Positions 8,050 to 17,030 are shown, numbered from the stretch's first letter. The stretch: DNA of 41,488 nt from Prevotellaceae bacterium (GCA_029219385.1 JAQXTH010000058.1:1-41488), one strand, 5' to 3'. A program made the numbers and translations. Notes: generated by a model from the letters alone, not told the origin.

Positions 8050-10062
8050 ATGAGATTGACACACTCTGCTTTCTTAAGAAGTCTCTTGTCTCTCGCTGCC
8101 CCAGTGCTGCTTTTGGTCGGGGTGAGGGCGGAGACTTCCTCCGGCGAGGTGCAGCGCGTTGTTCTTCAACGCCCCGGCACTCTCGCCACATTGATTGGTG
8201 AACGACAGAAGTTTAAAATCACGGATTTGGCCATTGAGGGTGCGCTCAATGGTTCCGACCTCCGTTTCCTGCGCGAGATGGCAGGCAGTGATTATCGGCA
8301 ACAACCCACCGAGGGTTGTCTGCGCAGGCTCGACTTGAGTCGTGCCACGTTTGCGAGGGGCGGCGAACCGTATATATTTAAGGACACTTGTGTGTCGTTG
8401 CAGGGTGGACCATTGACCGTTCCTCACTTTGCTTTTCGAGGCTGTCGCTTGAAACAGGTTGTTTTGCCCGAGCGCATGGACACTATCGGTGTCGGTGCGT
8501 TTGAATATACGGCTTTGCGCAGCATTCGCATTCCTGAAGATGTGGTGATGATGAGTTGGGTGTTTAATCGTTGCGACAGTCTGGCGCAGGTGGAGTTTCC
8601 ACAACGTTTGGTGGAGTTGGGACTATACTGTTTTCGTGACTGCGAGAGTTTGCGTACACTTCGCATTCATGATGTGCAATATTTGCCTTTTTATGTGTTT
8701 CAGAATGTTACGGGGCTTGAAGAACTTGTTGTCGACGGCACTCTGTGGTATGCCGGAGGAAGGCTTTGCGACAACTGCCCCCGGTTGCGTCGCATAGAGT
8801 TTGGCGGTATGGTGTTGGCTACAGGCGGACTGTCTATCGCTTCGAATTGTTCACGTCTCTCCGAGATAATGTTTTCGGGTTTTGCTCTTCCCATTTATTA
8901 TGGGGCGGTAGAAAACTGTCCGTTGGTCAGCCGATGTCGCGTGACGGGCAGTGTCATGTGGTCGATAAATTCTGATTTTCTTCCTGTGACAGACGTGTCA
9001 ACTGTAAGCGAGGCGTTGCTTAGCAGTGTCGCCGATACGGCTTCGGCAGTCTTTGCTGCGGAGAATGTATCAGAAAAGATTTACTTGCATAAAGACAGGA
9101 TTGTTCGTGAATGTGCTCGCATTCTTGCTATGCGTGGCATGAAAAAAGAGGCTTGCCGTATGTTGCGCCTACTTGCCGAGAGTGGCTATCCTTTCGTTTC
9201 TCGTATTGTTTCAGACACAGCTTATGCCACAATGAAGACAGACCCGACTTTTGTTGAATTGAGAGAGCAATTTCAGAAAAACGCTGATTTCGGAGAGATG
9301 ATACACCGTTCTCCGTCTTATGATACGGGTGCCATGTTTCGTGGGGCAAATTTGCCACGCATTGTCTATGCTTCGGCCGACGATAGCCTTCTGACACGCA
9401 TACGCAGTTATTTCAAGGCAGACTACATTGCAGGGTCGGGCAGTGAGTTGGAGCGATTGAAGAATGTGATGTTTTGGGTTCATGATTATATTAAACATCG
9501 TGGAGACTTTCTGCCCGCCACTCGACGCACCGCCATTGACCTTGTTGAGGGGTATCTACGAGCGGGGCGCGATGGCATGAATGCACGCGGTCAGGCCATT
9601 GTGCTTGCAGAATTATATCAGTCGCTCGGTTGGCCTGCGCGTTTCATCACTTGTCAGTCAAAATTCTATGCCGACGATATGGATGCCACAGTGGTTACTG
9701 TTGTGTGGAGTTTTGATTTGAAAAAGTGGGTGATGATGGACGCAAGCATGGCGGCATACGTGACCGATGAAAATGGGTTGTTGCTTCACCCGGGCGAAAT
9801 TCGCCGGCGCATGAAAGACGGTCGGCCTTTGTTGTTGAACGAAGAAGCCAATTGGAACCATCGAGAGAGGATGACAAAAGAAAATTATCTCGATATTTAC
9901 ATGGCGAAAAACCTTTATTATTTGAGTGGTTATCTTCACAATAGGCCCGGCATAGAGTCAGAGGCAATGGAAGATTATTATACGTTGGTGCCTATTGGCG
10001 AGAAGGCCATAATTGGAATCCCTGTTTATGATGACGCATGGTTTTGGCAAAGCCCGTTTTGA
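8050..10062 (+). CDS. Secreted BspA-like LRR protein with transglutaminase-like domain (copy 2, catalytic residues lost)
   Basis: This is a 670-residue paralogue of the preceding gene, with its own signal peptide (ending about VGVRAETS). The LRR half is nearly identical to copy 1 (8173-8690 versus 6088-6605), whereas the region after about residue 230 is much more diverged. At the transglutaminase triad positions, Cys is replaced by A512 (GMNARG) and His by T547 (DATVVTVVW), while D564 is kept. The fold-defining segments such as GWPAR, TCQSK and VTDENGLLLHPGE are retained, so it looks like a maintained pseudoenzyme rather than a decaying gene. Its 3' end overlaps the sigma factor start, implying translational coupling. 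Confidence 0.85.
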   Translation: MRLTHSAFLRSLLSLAAPVLLLVGVRAETSSGEVQRVVLQRPGTLATLIGERQKFKITDLAIEGALNGSDLRFLREMAGSDYRQQPTEGCLRRLDLSRATFARGGEPYIFKDTCVSLQGGPLTVPHFAFRGCRLKQVVLPERMDTIGVGAFEYTALRSIRIPEDVVMMSWVFNRCDSLAQVEFPQRLVELGLYCFRDCESLRTLRIHDVQYLPFYVFQNVTGLEELVVDGTLWYAGGRLCDNCPRLRRIEFGGMVLATGGLSIASNCSRLSEIMFSGFALPIYYGAVENCPLVSRCRVTGSVMWSINSDFLPVTDVSTVSEALLSSVADTASAVFAAENVSEKIYLHKDRIVRECARILAMRGMKKEACRMLRLLAESGYPFVSRIVSDTAYATMKTDPTFVELREQFQKNADFGEMIHRSPSYDTGAMFRGANLPRIVYASADDSLLTRIRSYFKADYIAGSGSELERLKNVMFWVHDYIKHRGDFLPATRRTAIDLVEGYLRAGRDGMNARGQAIVLAELYQSLGWPARFITCQSKFYADDMDATVVTVVWSFDLKKWVMMDASMAAYVTDENGLLLHPGEIRRRMKDGRPLLLNEEANWNHRERMTKENYLDIYMAKNLYYLSGYLHNRPGIESEAMEDYYTLVPIGEKAIIGIPVYDDAWFWQSPF

Positions 10063-10543
10063 GCAGGAGGGTCGCAAGATACGTCCCCTGTTGCTCGACG
10101 TGGCATTTTCTTTGCTCTCAGGGGCGATAGATGCCGACGACGCTGTTCAGGAAACGCTCTTGAAAATATGGTGTGTGAGAGAGCGCATTGCAGACGATAC
10201 ACATTTTCGAAAACTTGCCATGGTCACGGTGCGTAACGTCTGTTTGAATATGCTTCGCGATATGAAGGTGCGCAGAGCCGACACCTTGTCAGACGAGATA
10301 GAAATTTCGGGCGGTGAAAATCCGCAAAGCATTATGGAGCGAGATGAATTGATAGGTCGTGTACGTGAGGTGTGGGGCAATCTTCCACAACAGTACCGCA
10401 TTATTCTAAATATGAAAGAGGCCGAACACCTCTCAAACGAAGAAATTGCTTCTCTCCTTGGCACAACGGTCGCCAATGTCAGAAACCGGCTTTCGAGAGC
10501 GCGCAAGGAGATGTTGGCTCGCATGGGAAATTTTTTGAAATGA
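10028..10543 (+). CDS. ECF-type RNA polymerase sigma factor
   Basis: The product is about 171 residues from ATG 10028 (or 10031). An upstream frame start at 10013 would be TTG and is less likely. Region 2 is visible as GAIDADDAVQETLLKIW. Region 4 is LPQQYRIILNMKEAEHLSNE followed by IASLLGTTVANVRNRLSRAR, the -35-recognition helix-turn-helix. Both match Bacteroidetes sigma-70 family ECF factors. The start lies inside the last codons of the second LRR gene (about 35-nt overlap), and the anti-sigma-like gene follows 21 nt after the stop. It probably controls its own operon, and its activity is likely gated by the downstream membrane protein. Confidence 0.9.
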   Translation: MMTHGFGKARFEQEGRKIRPLLLDVAFSLLSGAIDADDAVQETLLKIWCVRERIADDTHFRKLAMVTVRNVCLNMLRDMKVRRADTLSDEIEISGGENPQSIMERDELIGRVREVWGNLPQQYRIILNMKEAEHLSNEEIASLLGTTVANVRNRLSRARKEMLARMGNFLK

Positions 10544-10564
10544 CAAACGATAATGTTTTAAGAT

Positions 10565-11131
10565 ATGAAAGAAGAAAAAATAAAAGAACTGTTGAAACGC
10601 TATATGGAGGCCGATACCACGCCGGCAGAAGAGGAACAACTGCGACAATATTTTAACGAGGAAGATTATGATGTGCAGTTTGCGCAGTATGCTCCATTCT
10701 TCATTGCTATGCCGGTGGAGGGCAATGCGTTGACAGAAGAGGAGTGTGATGAAATTTTGTCGCGCTGCGAGGTTTCGCAGTCTTTTGGTTTCATGTTGCG
10801 TGGTTGGTTGCGCTATGTGGCCGTGTGGTTGATTGGCATTGCTTTGGGCGGTGGTGGTGTGTGGCTGTTGCGTGGCGGAGTGTCGCCGACTGTTCCTGTC
10901 GATGTGCAGGCCAAAGTCTTGCCTGTGGTCGACACCCTTTATCGGGAGCGTGTCGTTATGAGGAGTGACACAGTGTATGTAGTGAAATATAAGTCAGTTG
11001 TGGTTCCTCAACCCACTGTTGTTGAGACAAAAGGAATGCAGAGTGATGATTATCCTTTGGAACTTCCTGTCATGTCGACTGAAACCATGTGGAACGAAGC
11101 CGGCAATGTTGCTGACTTGGTAGTGAGGTGA
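10565..11131 (+). CDS. Single-pass membrane anti-sigma-like protein
   Basis: The 188-residue product starts with a short cytoplasmic helical region (IKELLKRYMEADTTPAEEEQ, residues about 5-24), a common opening of Bacteroidetes anti-sigma and sigma-linked membrane proteins. One transmembrane helix (YVAVWLIGIALGGGGVWLL) lies at about residues 85-103. A periplasmic tail of about 85 residues rich in Val and Thr follows. No zinc-binding anti-sigma motif is seen, so the anti-sigma role is inferred from gene order directly after the ECF factor. A bidirectional-looking terminator follows about 75 bp after the stop. Confidence 0.65.
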   Translation: MKEEKIKELLKRYMEADTTPAEEEQLRQYFNEEDYDVQFAQYAPFFIAMPVEGNALTEEECDEILSRCEVSQSFGFMLRGWLRYVAVWLIGIALGGGGVWLLRGGVSPTVPVDVQAKVLPVVDTLYRERVVMRSDTVYVVKYKSVVVPQPTVVETKGMQSDDYPLELPVMSTETMWNEAGNVADLVVR

Positions 11132-11208
11132 GATGATTTTGTTGAGGCTTATTAACCGCTTTGTTTAGAATTTGGTTTTAGGAAAGGCATTTATAGAAAA
11201 ACAAAAAA

Positions 11209-11253
11209 CGTCGGCAGTAACAAGAAAAGATGTTGCTGCCGACGTTTTTTTTT
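11209..11253 (+). terminator. Rho-independent terminator, probably bidirectional
   Basis: A 15-bp stem, ACGTCGGCAGTAACA with TGTTGCTGCCGACGT and one G-U pair, has an 8-nt loop. It is flanked by an A-run on the left and a T-run on the right. It sits between the sigma/anti-sigma operon (plus) and purT (minus), so it can end both transcripts. Confidence 0.9.
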
Positions 11254-11304
11254 GTTTGATATAAATTTCGATAGTTGGTATCGTACACCGGTTTTTGAAG
11301 AGTT

Positions 11305-12468
11305 CTATTTCACCTCAACATACGAAGCGAGGCGTTTTGCTTTGTCGCGCAGCGCATCAAGGTCGCCATCGAGCGGCCCGTTGCACACCACCACTCCCAT
11401 GCGGCGGTTGAGGCGTGTGGAGGGTTTGCCGAATATGCGAATGTCGGCATCTTCTTCGCAGGTTTTTTCGATACCTTCATATTGGGGTTGCTCTTGGCTC
11501 GCGATGCCCGAAAGAATTACGGCGCTTGCTCCTATGCGCAATGGCTTGATGCAGGGAATGGGCAGACCGAGCACGGCACGGCAGTGCAATTCAAACTCAC
11601 TGAAATTTTGTGTGCCGGCAAGGGTCACCATACCCGTGTCGTGGGGACGTGGAGAGAGTTCGCTGAAATAAACACCGTTTTGGTTGCTTATGAAAAATTC
11701 TACACCCCAAATACCTGCACCCGTGAGGGCCTCGGTCACGGCGGCTGCCATGCGTTGCGCCTCTTTGAGGTGTTCTTCCTTCATCGGCATGGGTTGGAAA
11801 CTCTCGCGATAGTCACCGCCTTTTTGCACATGGCCGATGGGAGCGCAAAAGAGGGTAGGACCATTTTTCTGAGTGACGGTGAGCAATGTTATTTCATAGT
11901 CAAATTGAATGAACTCTTCGATAATCAATTCTTTCACATCACCGCGACTGCCGCTCATGCCATATTCCCAGGCGTGTTGCAAGTCGTCTTCGCTCTTCAC
12001 AACGCTTTGTCCTTTACCCGACGAAGACATCAGCGGTTTCACCACGCAGGGAAATCCTACTTTTTCTGCACCTGCTTTAAGTTCGTCGAAAGTCTTGGCA
12101 TAGTGATAGCGCGCGGTTTTCAGTCCGAGGTCAACGGCGGCAAGGTCGCGAATGGCTTTGCGGTTCATTGTGAAGTTTACGGCGCGAGCCGAGGGAACCA
12201 CCTGTATGCCCTGTTTCTCGAATTCATAGAGTTTCTCGGTGCGGATAGCCTCGATTTCCGGCACGATAAGGTCGGGGTTGTGTTTCTTGACCACGGCTTC
12301 GAGGGCATCACCGTCGAGCATGGAGAAAACTTCACATTCGTCGGCCACCTGCATGGCAGGTGCACCGGCATAACTGTCGCAGGCAATGATGTGTTGCCCC
12401 AGTCTTTGTGCTGCAATAACAAACTCTTTGCCCAGTTCTCCCGAGCCTAAAAGAAGGATTTTTTTCAT
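11305..12468 (-). CDS. purT: Formate-dependent phosphoribosylglycinamide formyltransferase (GAR transformylase 2)
   Basis: PurT uses formate and ATP to formylate GAR in the third step of purine synthesis, with formyl phosphate as intermediate, in the cytoplasm. The 387-residue protein from ATG 12468 has the family length. The Rossmann opening is [13 protein letters not shown]. The ATP-grasp region includes [17 protein letters not shown], and the metal/nucleotide-binding part includes [20 protein letters not shown] and [13 protein letters not shown] frame extension to 12531 is not conserved and overlaps the promoter, so the shorter start is used. It is monocistronic, with a strong promoter just upstream and a shared terminator downstream. 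No other purine genes are adjacent. Confidence 0.96.
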   Translation of the reverse strand: MKKILLLGSGELGKEFVIAAQRLGQHIIACDSYAGAPAMQVADECEVFSMLDGDALEAVVKKHNPDLIVPEIEAIRTEKLYEFEKQGIQVVPSARAVNFTMNRKAIRDLAAVDLGLKTARYHYAKTFDELKAGAEKVGFPCVVKPLMSSSGKGQSVVKSEDDLQHAWEYGMSGSRGDVKELIIEEFIQFDYEITLLTVTQKNGPTLFCAPIGHVQKGGDYRESFQPMPMKEEHLKEAQRMAAAVTEALTGAGIWGVEFFISNQNGVYFSELSPRPHDTGMVTLAGTQNFSEFELHCRAVLGLPIPCIKPLRIGASAVILSGIASQEQPQYEGIEKTCEEDADIRIFGKPSTRLNRRMGVVVCNGPLDGDLDALRDKAKRLASYVEVK

Positions 12469-12495
12469 AGTGATTGTGTAGTGTGATTTGCAAAG

Positions 12496-12527
12496 CAAAG
12501 TTATACAAAACTTTTCATAGTGCCAAA
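12496..12527 (-). promoter_or_regulatory. purT promoter
   Basis: On the minus strand TTTG (12527-12524) and TAACTTTG (12503-12496) are separated by 20 bp, an ideal Bacteroidetes promoter. It ends 28 bp before the purT ATG. Confidence 0.75.
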
Positions 12528-12638
12528 GCAAGCTGCTATTATTATCTGCCTTTCATACAACGTTGAGAGCGTGGTTGTATCGAAGGTCGTGATTATATAT
12601 AAAATAATGTGTATGAGGCGAAAAAAGTTTACGAAATG

Positions 12639-12669
12639 TTGGCGTGTTGGATTTATTTAATTAACTTTG
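12639..12669 (+). promoter_or_regulatory. rpsA promoter
   Basis: TTG at 12639-12641 and TAACTTTG at 12662-12669 are separated by 20 bp, matching the Bacteroidetes housekeeping promoter. It lies 66 bp upstream of the rpsA start. The leader is AT-rich, as is usual for strongly expressed ribosomal genes in this phylum. Confidence 0.75.
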
Positions 12670-12734
12670 CAGCCGATTTTGCACAATCAAAGCAATATAA
12701 TGTCTAACTTATTTATTAACTAACTAATTTTTTA

Positions 12735-14516
12735 ATGAACAATTTAAAAGATGTAATGCCATTGGAAGACTTCAACTGGGAGTCATACGCAGATGGCGTG
12801 ACAGTGGCAGAAACAGAAAAGAAAGAGACAGAAGAGGCCTACGGTAAGACTCTCAGTCAAGTCAACAACCACGAGGTGGTTGAAGGCACCGTGATCTCGG
12901 TCAACAAGCGCGAAGTGCTTGTCGACATAGGCTACAAATCAGACGGAGTAATCTCGGCTAACGAGTTCCGTTACAATCCCGACCTCAAACCCGGCGACAA
13001 GGTAGAGGTATATATTGAAAAAGAAGAAGACAAGAAAGGCCAGCTTATCCTTTCTCACAAAAAAGCACGTGCAAAACAGGGCTGGGATCGTGTCAACCAG
13101 GCTCTTGAATCAAAAGAAGTTGTCAAAGGCTTTGTTAAGGCTCGCACAAAGGGCGGTATGATTGTAGACGTGTTTGGCATTGAGGCATTCTTGCCCGGCA
13201 GCCAGATTGACGTTAAACCAATCCGCGACTACGATGTGTTTGTAGAGAAGACAATGGAGTTCCTCGTAATCAAAATCAACCAGGAATACAAAAACGTTGT
13301 TGTCAGCCACAAGGCTCTTGTTGAGGCTGAACTTGAGGCTCAGAAGAAGGAAATTATTTCTAAACTCGAAAAGGGTCAGGTGCTCGAGGGTACTGTCAAG
13401 AACATCACCTCTTATGGCGTCTTTGTAGACCTTGGCGGTGTTGACGGTCTCATTCACATCACAGACCTTTCTTGGGGACGTGTGAGCGACCCGAAAGATA
13501 TCGTGGAGCTCGACCAGAAGATCAATGTTGTTATCCTCGAATTTGACGAAGAGAAACAGCGCATAGCTCTCGGTCTCAAACAACTCACTCCGCATCCTTG
13601 GGATGCTCTCGACCCCAACCTCAAACCCGGCGACAAGATTAAGGGTAAGGTGGTTGTGATGACCGACTACGGAGCATTCGTAGAGGTTGCTCCGAGCGTA
13701 GAGGGTCTTATCCATGTGAGCGAAATGAGCTGGAGCCTCCACCTCCGTTCTGCACAAGACTTTATGAAAGTGGGTGACGAGGTTGAGGCCGTAATCCTCA
13801 CTCTCGACCGCACAGAGCGCAAAATGTCGCTCGGCATCAAGCAACTCAAAGAAGATCCTTGGAAGAATATCGAAGAGAATTATCCTATCGGCAGCAAACA
13901 CGTTGCAAAAGTGCGCAACTTCACCAACTTTGGTGTCTTTGTGGAACTTGAAGAGGGTGTTGACGGCTTGATTCATATCTCAGACCTTTCTTGGACCAAG
14001 AAAATCAAACACCCGTCTGAAATCACTCAGATTGGTGCAGAAATCGAAGTGGTGGTTCTTGAAATCGACACCGAAAGCCGCCGCCTCAGTCTCGGTCACA
14101 AGCAGACCGAGGAAAATCCCTGGGATGTGTTTGAAACAGTGTTTACCGTTGGTTCAATTCACGAGGGTACAATCATCGAGGAGCACGACAACGGCGATGT
14201 AATCCAGTTGGAGTATGGCATCGATGGTTTTGCAACACCCAAACACCTCATCAAGGAAGACAAGACCAAGGCGCAGCTCAACGAAAAGTTGCCGTTTAAG
14301 GTGCTTGAGTTCAACAAGGTGACACGTCGCATTATCCTCTCACACAGTCGCGTGTATGAAGATGAGCAGCGTGTAGAACAGCGCAAGGCAGCAGCTCCGC
14401 GCAAGGCAGCCGAAACTCCTGAAATACAAAATCAGGCAGCAGCCAACTCGCTTGCAGACAACGATGCTCTTGCAGAACTCAAAGCAAAACTCGCAGAACA
14501 AAGCAACGCAGAATAA
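12735..14516 (+). CDS. rpsA: 30S ribosomal protein S1
   Basis: Ribosomal protein S1 helps the 30S subunit bind and unfold mRNA, which matters in Bacteroidetes, where Shine-Dalgarno sequences are mostly absent. The 593-residue protein contains six OB-fold S1 repeats at roughly residues 46-112, 125-195, 213-281, 298-367, 384-453 and 468-540. The classic repeat motif appears as GVFVDLGGVDGLIHITDLSW and GVFVELEEGVDGLIHISDLS. Repeats 3-5 are strongest and the last is most diverged. A charged low-complexity tail follows (residues about 550-593). It is transcribed from a strong promoter 66 bp upstream and ends at a terminator. Length and repeat number are as expected for the phylum. Confidence 0.97.
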   Translation: MNNLKDVMPLEDFNWESYADGVTVAETEKKETEEAYGKTLSQVNNHEVVEGTVISVNKREVLVDIGYKSDGVISANEFRYNPDLKPGDKVEVYIEKEEDKKGQLILSHKKARAKQGWDRVNQALESKEVVKGFVKARTKGGMIVDVFGIEAFLPGSQIDVKPIRDYDVFVEKTMEFLVIKINQEYKNVVVSHKALVEAELEAQKKEIISKLEKGQVLEGTVKNITSYGVFVDLGGVDGLIHITDLSWGRVSDPKDIVELDQKINVVILEFDEEKQRIALGLKQLTPHPWDALDPNLKPGDKIKGKVVVMTDYGAFVEVAPSVEGLIHVSEMSWSLHLRSAQDFMKVGDEVEAVILTLDRTERKMSLGIKQLKEDPWKNIEENYPIGSKHVAKVRNFTNFGVFVELEEGVDGLIHISDLSWTKKIKHPSEITQIGAEIEVVVLEIDTESRRLSLGHKQTEENPWDVFETVFTVGSIHEGTIIEEHDNGDVIQLEYGIDGFATPKHLIKEDKTKAQLNEKLPFKVLEFNKVTRRIILSHSRVYEDEQRVEQRKAAAPRKAAETPEIQNQAAANSLADNDALAELKAKLAEQSNAE

Positions 14517-14547
14517 TTGATATTTAAGGCGTAAAAAAAGAATGGAC

Positions 14548-14587
14548 ATGGCGGAGGGAAACAGGATTTCTTCTCCGCCATTTTTTT
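14548..14587 (+). terminator. rpsA terminator
   Basis: A 9-bp GC-rich stem (ATGGCGGAG with CTCCGCCAT) encloses a 16-nt loop and is followed by seven T. It sits 31 bp after the rpsA stop and 28 bp before rnz. Confidence 0.88.
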
Positions 14588-14614
14588 GTATTCTTACTGC
14601 AGGGACTTAATAAC

Positions 14615-15529
14615 ATGGAAAAATTTGAAGTGACGATATTGGGTTGTGGAAGTGCAACGCCTACCTTGCGACACAATCCCTCGGCTCAAGTGGTCAACAT
14701 ACACGAAAAATTGTCGTTGGTTGACTGTGGCGAAGGCACTCAGTTGCAACTGAGGTTACGAAAGGTCTCCTTTATGGCTTTGCGTAATGTGTTTATCTCC
14801 CATCTCCACGGAGACCATTGTCTTGGCTTGGTGGGATTGATATCGACCTTTAGCCTGCTGGGGCGCACCAAGGATTTTCATGTCTATGCCCCCGGCGACT
14901 TTGAACCACTCCTCAACGAGATGTTGTCGCTTTTTTGTCATAAATTGGAGTTTAATGTGGTGTTTCATGCTATCGACACCCGGAAAAACGCCATCGTCTA
15001 TGAAGACCGCACAATGGAGGTTTCAACGCTGCCTCTTTTGCATAGTGCAGAGTGTTGTGGTTTTCTGTTTAGGGAGAAGCCGGCTTTGCCTCATATCAAT
15101 CGCGAGATGACAGACTATTATGGCATACCTGTGTGTTATCTGTCGAGCATTAAGGCCGGTTCTGATTGGGAAATGGTCGACGGCACGGTGATACCAAACT
15201 CAAGACTTGTCATACCGGCCGCCCCACCTCGTTCATACGCCTATTGCTCCGACACATTATACAATCCCGATCTGGTTCCACTGATTAAGGGGGTAGATTT
15301 GTTATATCATGAGGCTACTTATGACAAGTCAAAGGAACACAAGGCTGTGTTGCGCGGACACTCAACTGCCCGGCAGGCTGCCACGATAGCCAAGATGTCG
15401 GAAGTGGGTCGCCTTATGATTGGCCACTATTCGGCTTCGGTAGACGATGTGGAGGTGTTGCTCGAAGAAGCTCGCGAAGTGTTTCCGGCTACGTTGGCTG
15501 CTCAAGAGGGTTTGGTTGTTTCGGTGTGA
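14615..15529 (+). CDS. rnz: Ribonuclease Z
   Basis: RNase Z is a zinc metallo-beta-lactamase-fold endonuclease that cleaves tRNA precursors at the 3' end before CCA addition. The 304-residue length fits the short RNase Z form. Zinc ligands are visible in SHLHGDH (H63, H65, D67, H68), followed by LLHSAECCGF, with further histidines in LYHEATY, RGHSTARQAA and MIGHYSASV. The opening VTILGCGSATPTLRHNPSA is typical. It lies directly upstream of a membrane protein gene (8 nt gap), so the two are probably co-transcribed, although no functional link between them is known. Confidence 0.95.
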   Translation: MEKFEVTILGCGSATPTLRHNPSAQVVNIHEKLSLVDCGEGTQLQLRLRKVSFMALRNVFISHLHGDHCLGLVGLISTFSLLGRTKDFHVYAPGDFEPLLNEMLSLFCHKLEFNVVFHAIDTRKNAIVYEDRTMEVSTLPLLHSAECCGFLFREKPALPHINREMTDYYGIPVCYLSSIKAGSDWEMVDGTVIPNSRLVIPAAPPRSYAYCSDTLYNPDLVPLIKGVDLLYHEATYDKSKEHKAVLRGHSTARQAATIAKMSEVGRLMIGHYSASVDDVEVLLEEAREVFPATLAAQEGLVVSV

Positions 15530-15536
15530 AAAGTTT

Positions 15537-16580
15537 ATGAGGCGTTTGTTTAACAATATTTTCTTTTTTCTCGGCATAGCATCGGTGGTAGTCATGTTGT
15601 TGACTTTCGATATGGATTATGCCGAATTGTGGGCTCATGTGAAGAGAGCCGGCGGTTGGTTTCCGCTTGTGGTGGGAGTGTGGCTGTTGATATATTTCTT
15701 TAATGCTGTGAGTTGGTTTCTTATCATTCGCAACGGTGAGAAACGGTCGCCCGTGGGCTTCTTGAAGGTTTTTAAACTCACTGTCACGGGTTTTGCATTA
15801 AATTATGCCACGCCATGTGGACTGATGGGTGGCGAGCCGTATCGCATTATGGAACTTAGTCCGATTTTAGGCGTGGGCAGGGCAACGAGCAGTGTGATAC
15901 TCTATGTGATGATGCACATTTTCAGTCATATCTGTTTTTGGTTGTCGTCGGTATTGCTATATATAATAATGTATAATCCCGACAAGATGATGTGGCTGTT
16001 GCTTGGTGGAGTAACCTTGTTTTGTTTGGCTGCCATTTATTTCTTTATGAGAGGCTACCGCCATGGCATGATAGTGAAGACTCTCTCCGGTTTGTCGCGT
16101 TTGCCTTTGGTGGGGCGTTTCTTCTTGAGGTTGCTCGAGCGCAAGCGCAACGACTTGTTGAAAATCGACGAGCGTATTGCCGCTCTTCATGGGCGTCACG
16201 CAGGAGTGTTCTACAGCGCGTTTCTCTTTGAGCTTACGGCGCGAGTGCTTACTTCACTTGAGATATATTTCATTATGAGGATATTGACAAGCGACATATC
16301 ATTTTTTGATTGCGTGTTGATAATGGCTTTTACATCGCTGTTTGGCAATTTGTTTTTCTTTTCGCCCATGCAGTTGGGGGCGCGCGAGGGTGGTTTCGCG
16401 CTGTCGGTCGGAGCATTGTCTATAAGTGGAGCGTTTGGTGTCTACGCAGGTTTGATCACGCGTGTTCGCGAAGTGATATGGATTGTTGTGGGCTTGTTGT
16501 TGATGAAAATAGGGCGCAAGCAGACCGATGTTGGGGCAAAAGGGTGTGAAGAAAATGAAAAATCTTCTCAAACATCTTAA
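15537..16580 (+). CDS. Lysylphosphatidylglycerol synthase TM-region / flippase-like membrane protein
   Basis: The 347-residue product starts at ATG 15537, 8 nt after rnz; a longer frame from 15447 runs inside rnz and is rejected. It has about eight hydrophobic segments, with LNYATPCGLMGGEPYR in the conserved loop after segment 3 and LFFFSPMQLGAREGG near the C-terminus. This is the pattern of the UPF0104 / LPG_synthase_TM flippase-like family. Members move or modify lipids or lipid-linked intermediates in the inner membrane. The catalytic MprF synthase domain is absent, so it is not itself a lysyl-PG synthase. The substrate is unknown. The last 20 residues are polar and cytoplasmic. Confidence 0.85.
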   Translation: MRRLFNNIFFFLGIASVVVMLLTFDMDYAELWAHVKRAGGWFPLVVGVWLLIYFFNAVSWFLIIRNGEKRSPVGFLKVFKLTVTGFALNYATPCGLMGGEPYRIMELSPILGVGRATSSVILYVMMHIFSHICFWLSSVLLYIIMYNPDKMMWLLLGGVTLFCLAAIYFFMRGYRHGMIVKTLSGLSRLPLVGRFFLRLLERKRNDLLKIDERIAALHGRHAGVFYSAFLFELTARVLTSLEIYFIMRILTSDISFFDCVLIMAFTSLFGNLFFFSPMQLGAREGGFALSVGALSISGAFGVYAGLITRVREVIWIVVGLLLMKIGRKQTDVGAKGCEENEKSSQTS

Positions 16581-16604
16581 TTAACGAAAAAAAAGCCCCA
16601 AAAG

Positions 16605-16636
16605 TTTGGTGTTGTGAAAAAAGCTTTTTACTTTTG
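16605..16636 (+). promoter_or_regulatory. Promoter for the small sorting-domain protein
   Basis: TTTG 16605-16608 and TACTTTTG 16629-16636 with 20 bp spacing form a textbook Bacteroidetes promoter, 29 bp before ATG 16666. Confidence 0.75.
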
Positions 16637-16665
16637 CAAAAACTAATTGTCATACAACTGCTTTG

Positions 16666-16992
16666 ATGAAACGTATATATGCAATATTATTGACGCTTGC
16701 GCTGGCTATGTCGCCGGCCGTTTTGCCTGCTGCCGATGTTTTGGCAGATGGCAACAACGCTATGGCCGGAGAGATGGTTGTGGCAGAGCGTGAGATTACG
16801 GTAGACGTTTCGGGCAGCAATGTGCGTGTGGTCGGTGCCGCCAAACAGACGCTGACAATCTATTACCTCACCGGCACCAAGGCCGCTTCTTATCTTGTGG
16901 AGACCGATGACCAGACTTTTGCAACCGGTCTAAACAAAGGCGTTTATTTGGTGAAAGTCGGCAAGTATGTCAGCAAGAAGACTTTTAGATGA
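16666..16992 (+). CDS. Small secreted protein consisting of a signal peptide plus a C-terminal-sorting-like domain
   Basis: The protein is 108 residues from ATG 16666. It has a signal peptide (about residues 1-23, cleaved near LPAADV), a short linker, then a beta-rich domain that fills the rest: EITVDVSGSNVRVVGA, TLTIYYLTGTKA and a terminal GVYLVKVGKYVSKKTFR. This is the shape of the type IX secretion C-terminal sorting domain, normally attached to a large cargo protein; here almost no cargo is present. It may be surface-anchored by itself, or be the remainder of a shortened protein. It has its own promoter and terminator, which argues that it is a functional gene. Confidence 0.7.
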   Translation: MKRIYAILLTLALAMSPAVLPAADVLADGNNAMAGEMVVAEREITVDVSGSNVRVVGAAKQTLTIYYLTGTKAASYLVETDDQTFATGLNKGVYLVKVGKYVSKKTFR

Positions 16993-17030
16993 ATGTTTTT
17001 ATCGTAAAATAGTAAAATAGATGTACCATG

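Noticed and set aside
11482..12450. 322-codon plus-strand frame opposite purT
   Set aside because: It lies wholly on the reverse strand of a clear purT gene and has no recognisable domain; it is a shadow frame.
13110..13976. 288-codon minus-strand frame inside rpsA
   Set aside because: It is a shadow of the S1 repeats; the plus-strand protein is unmistakable.
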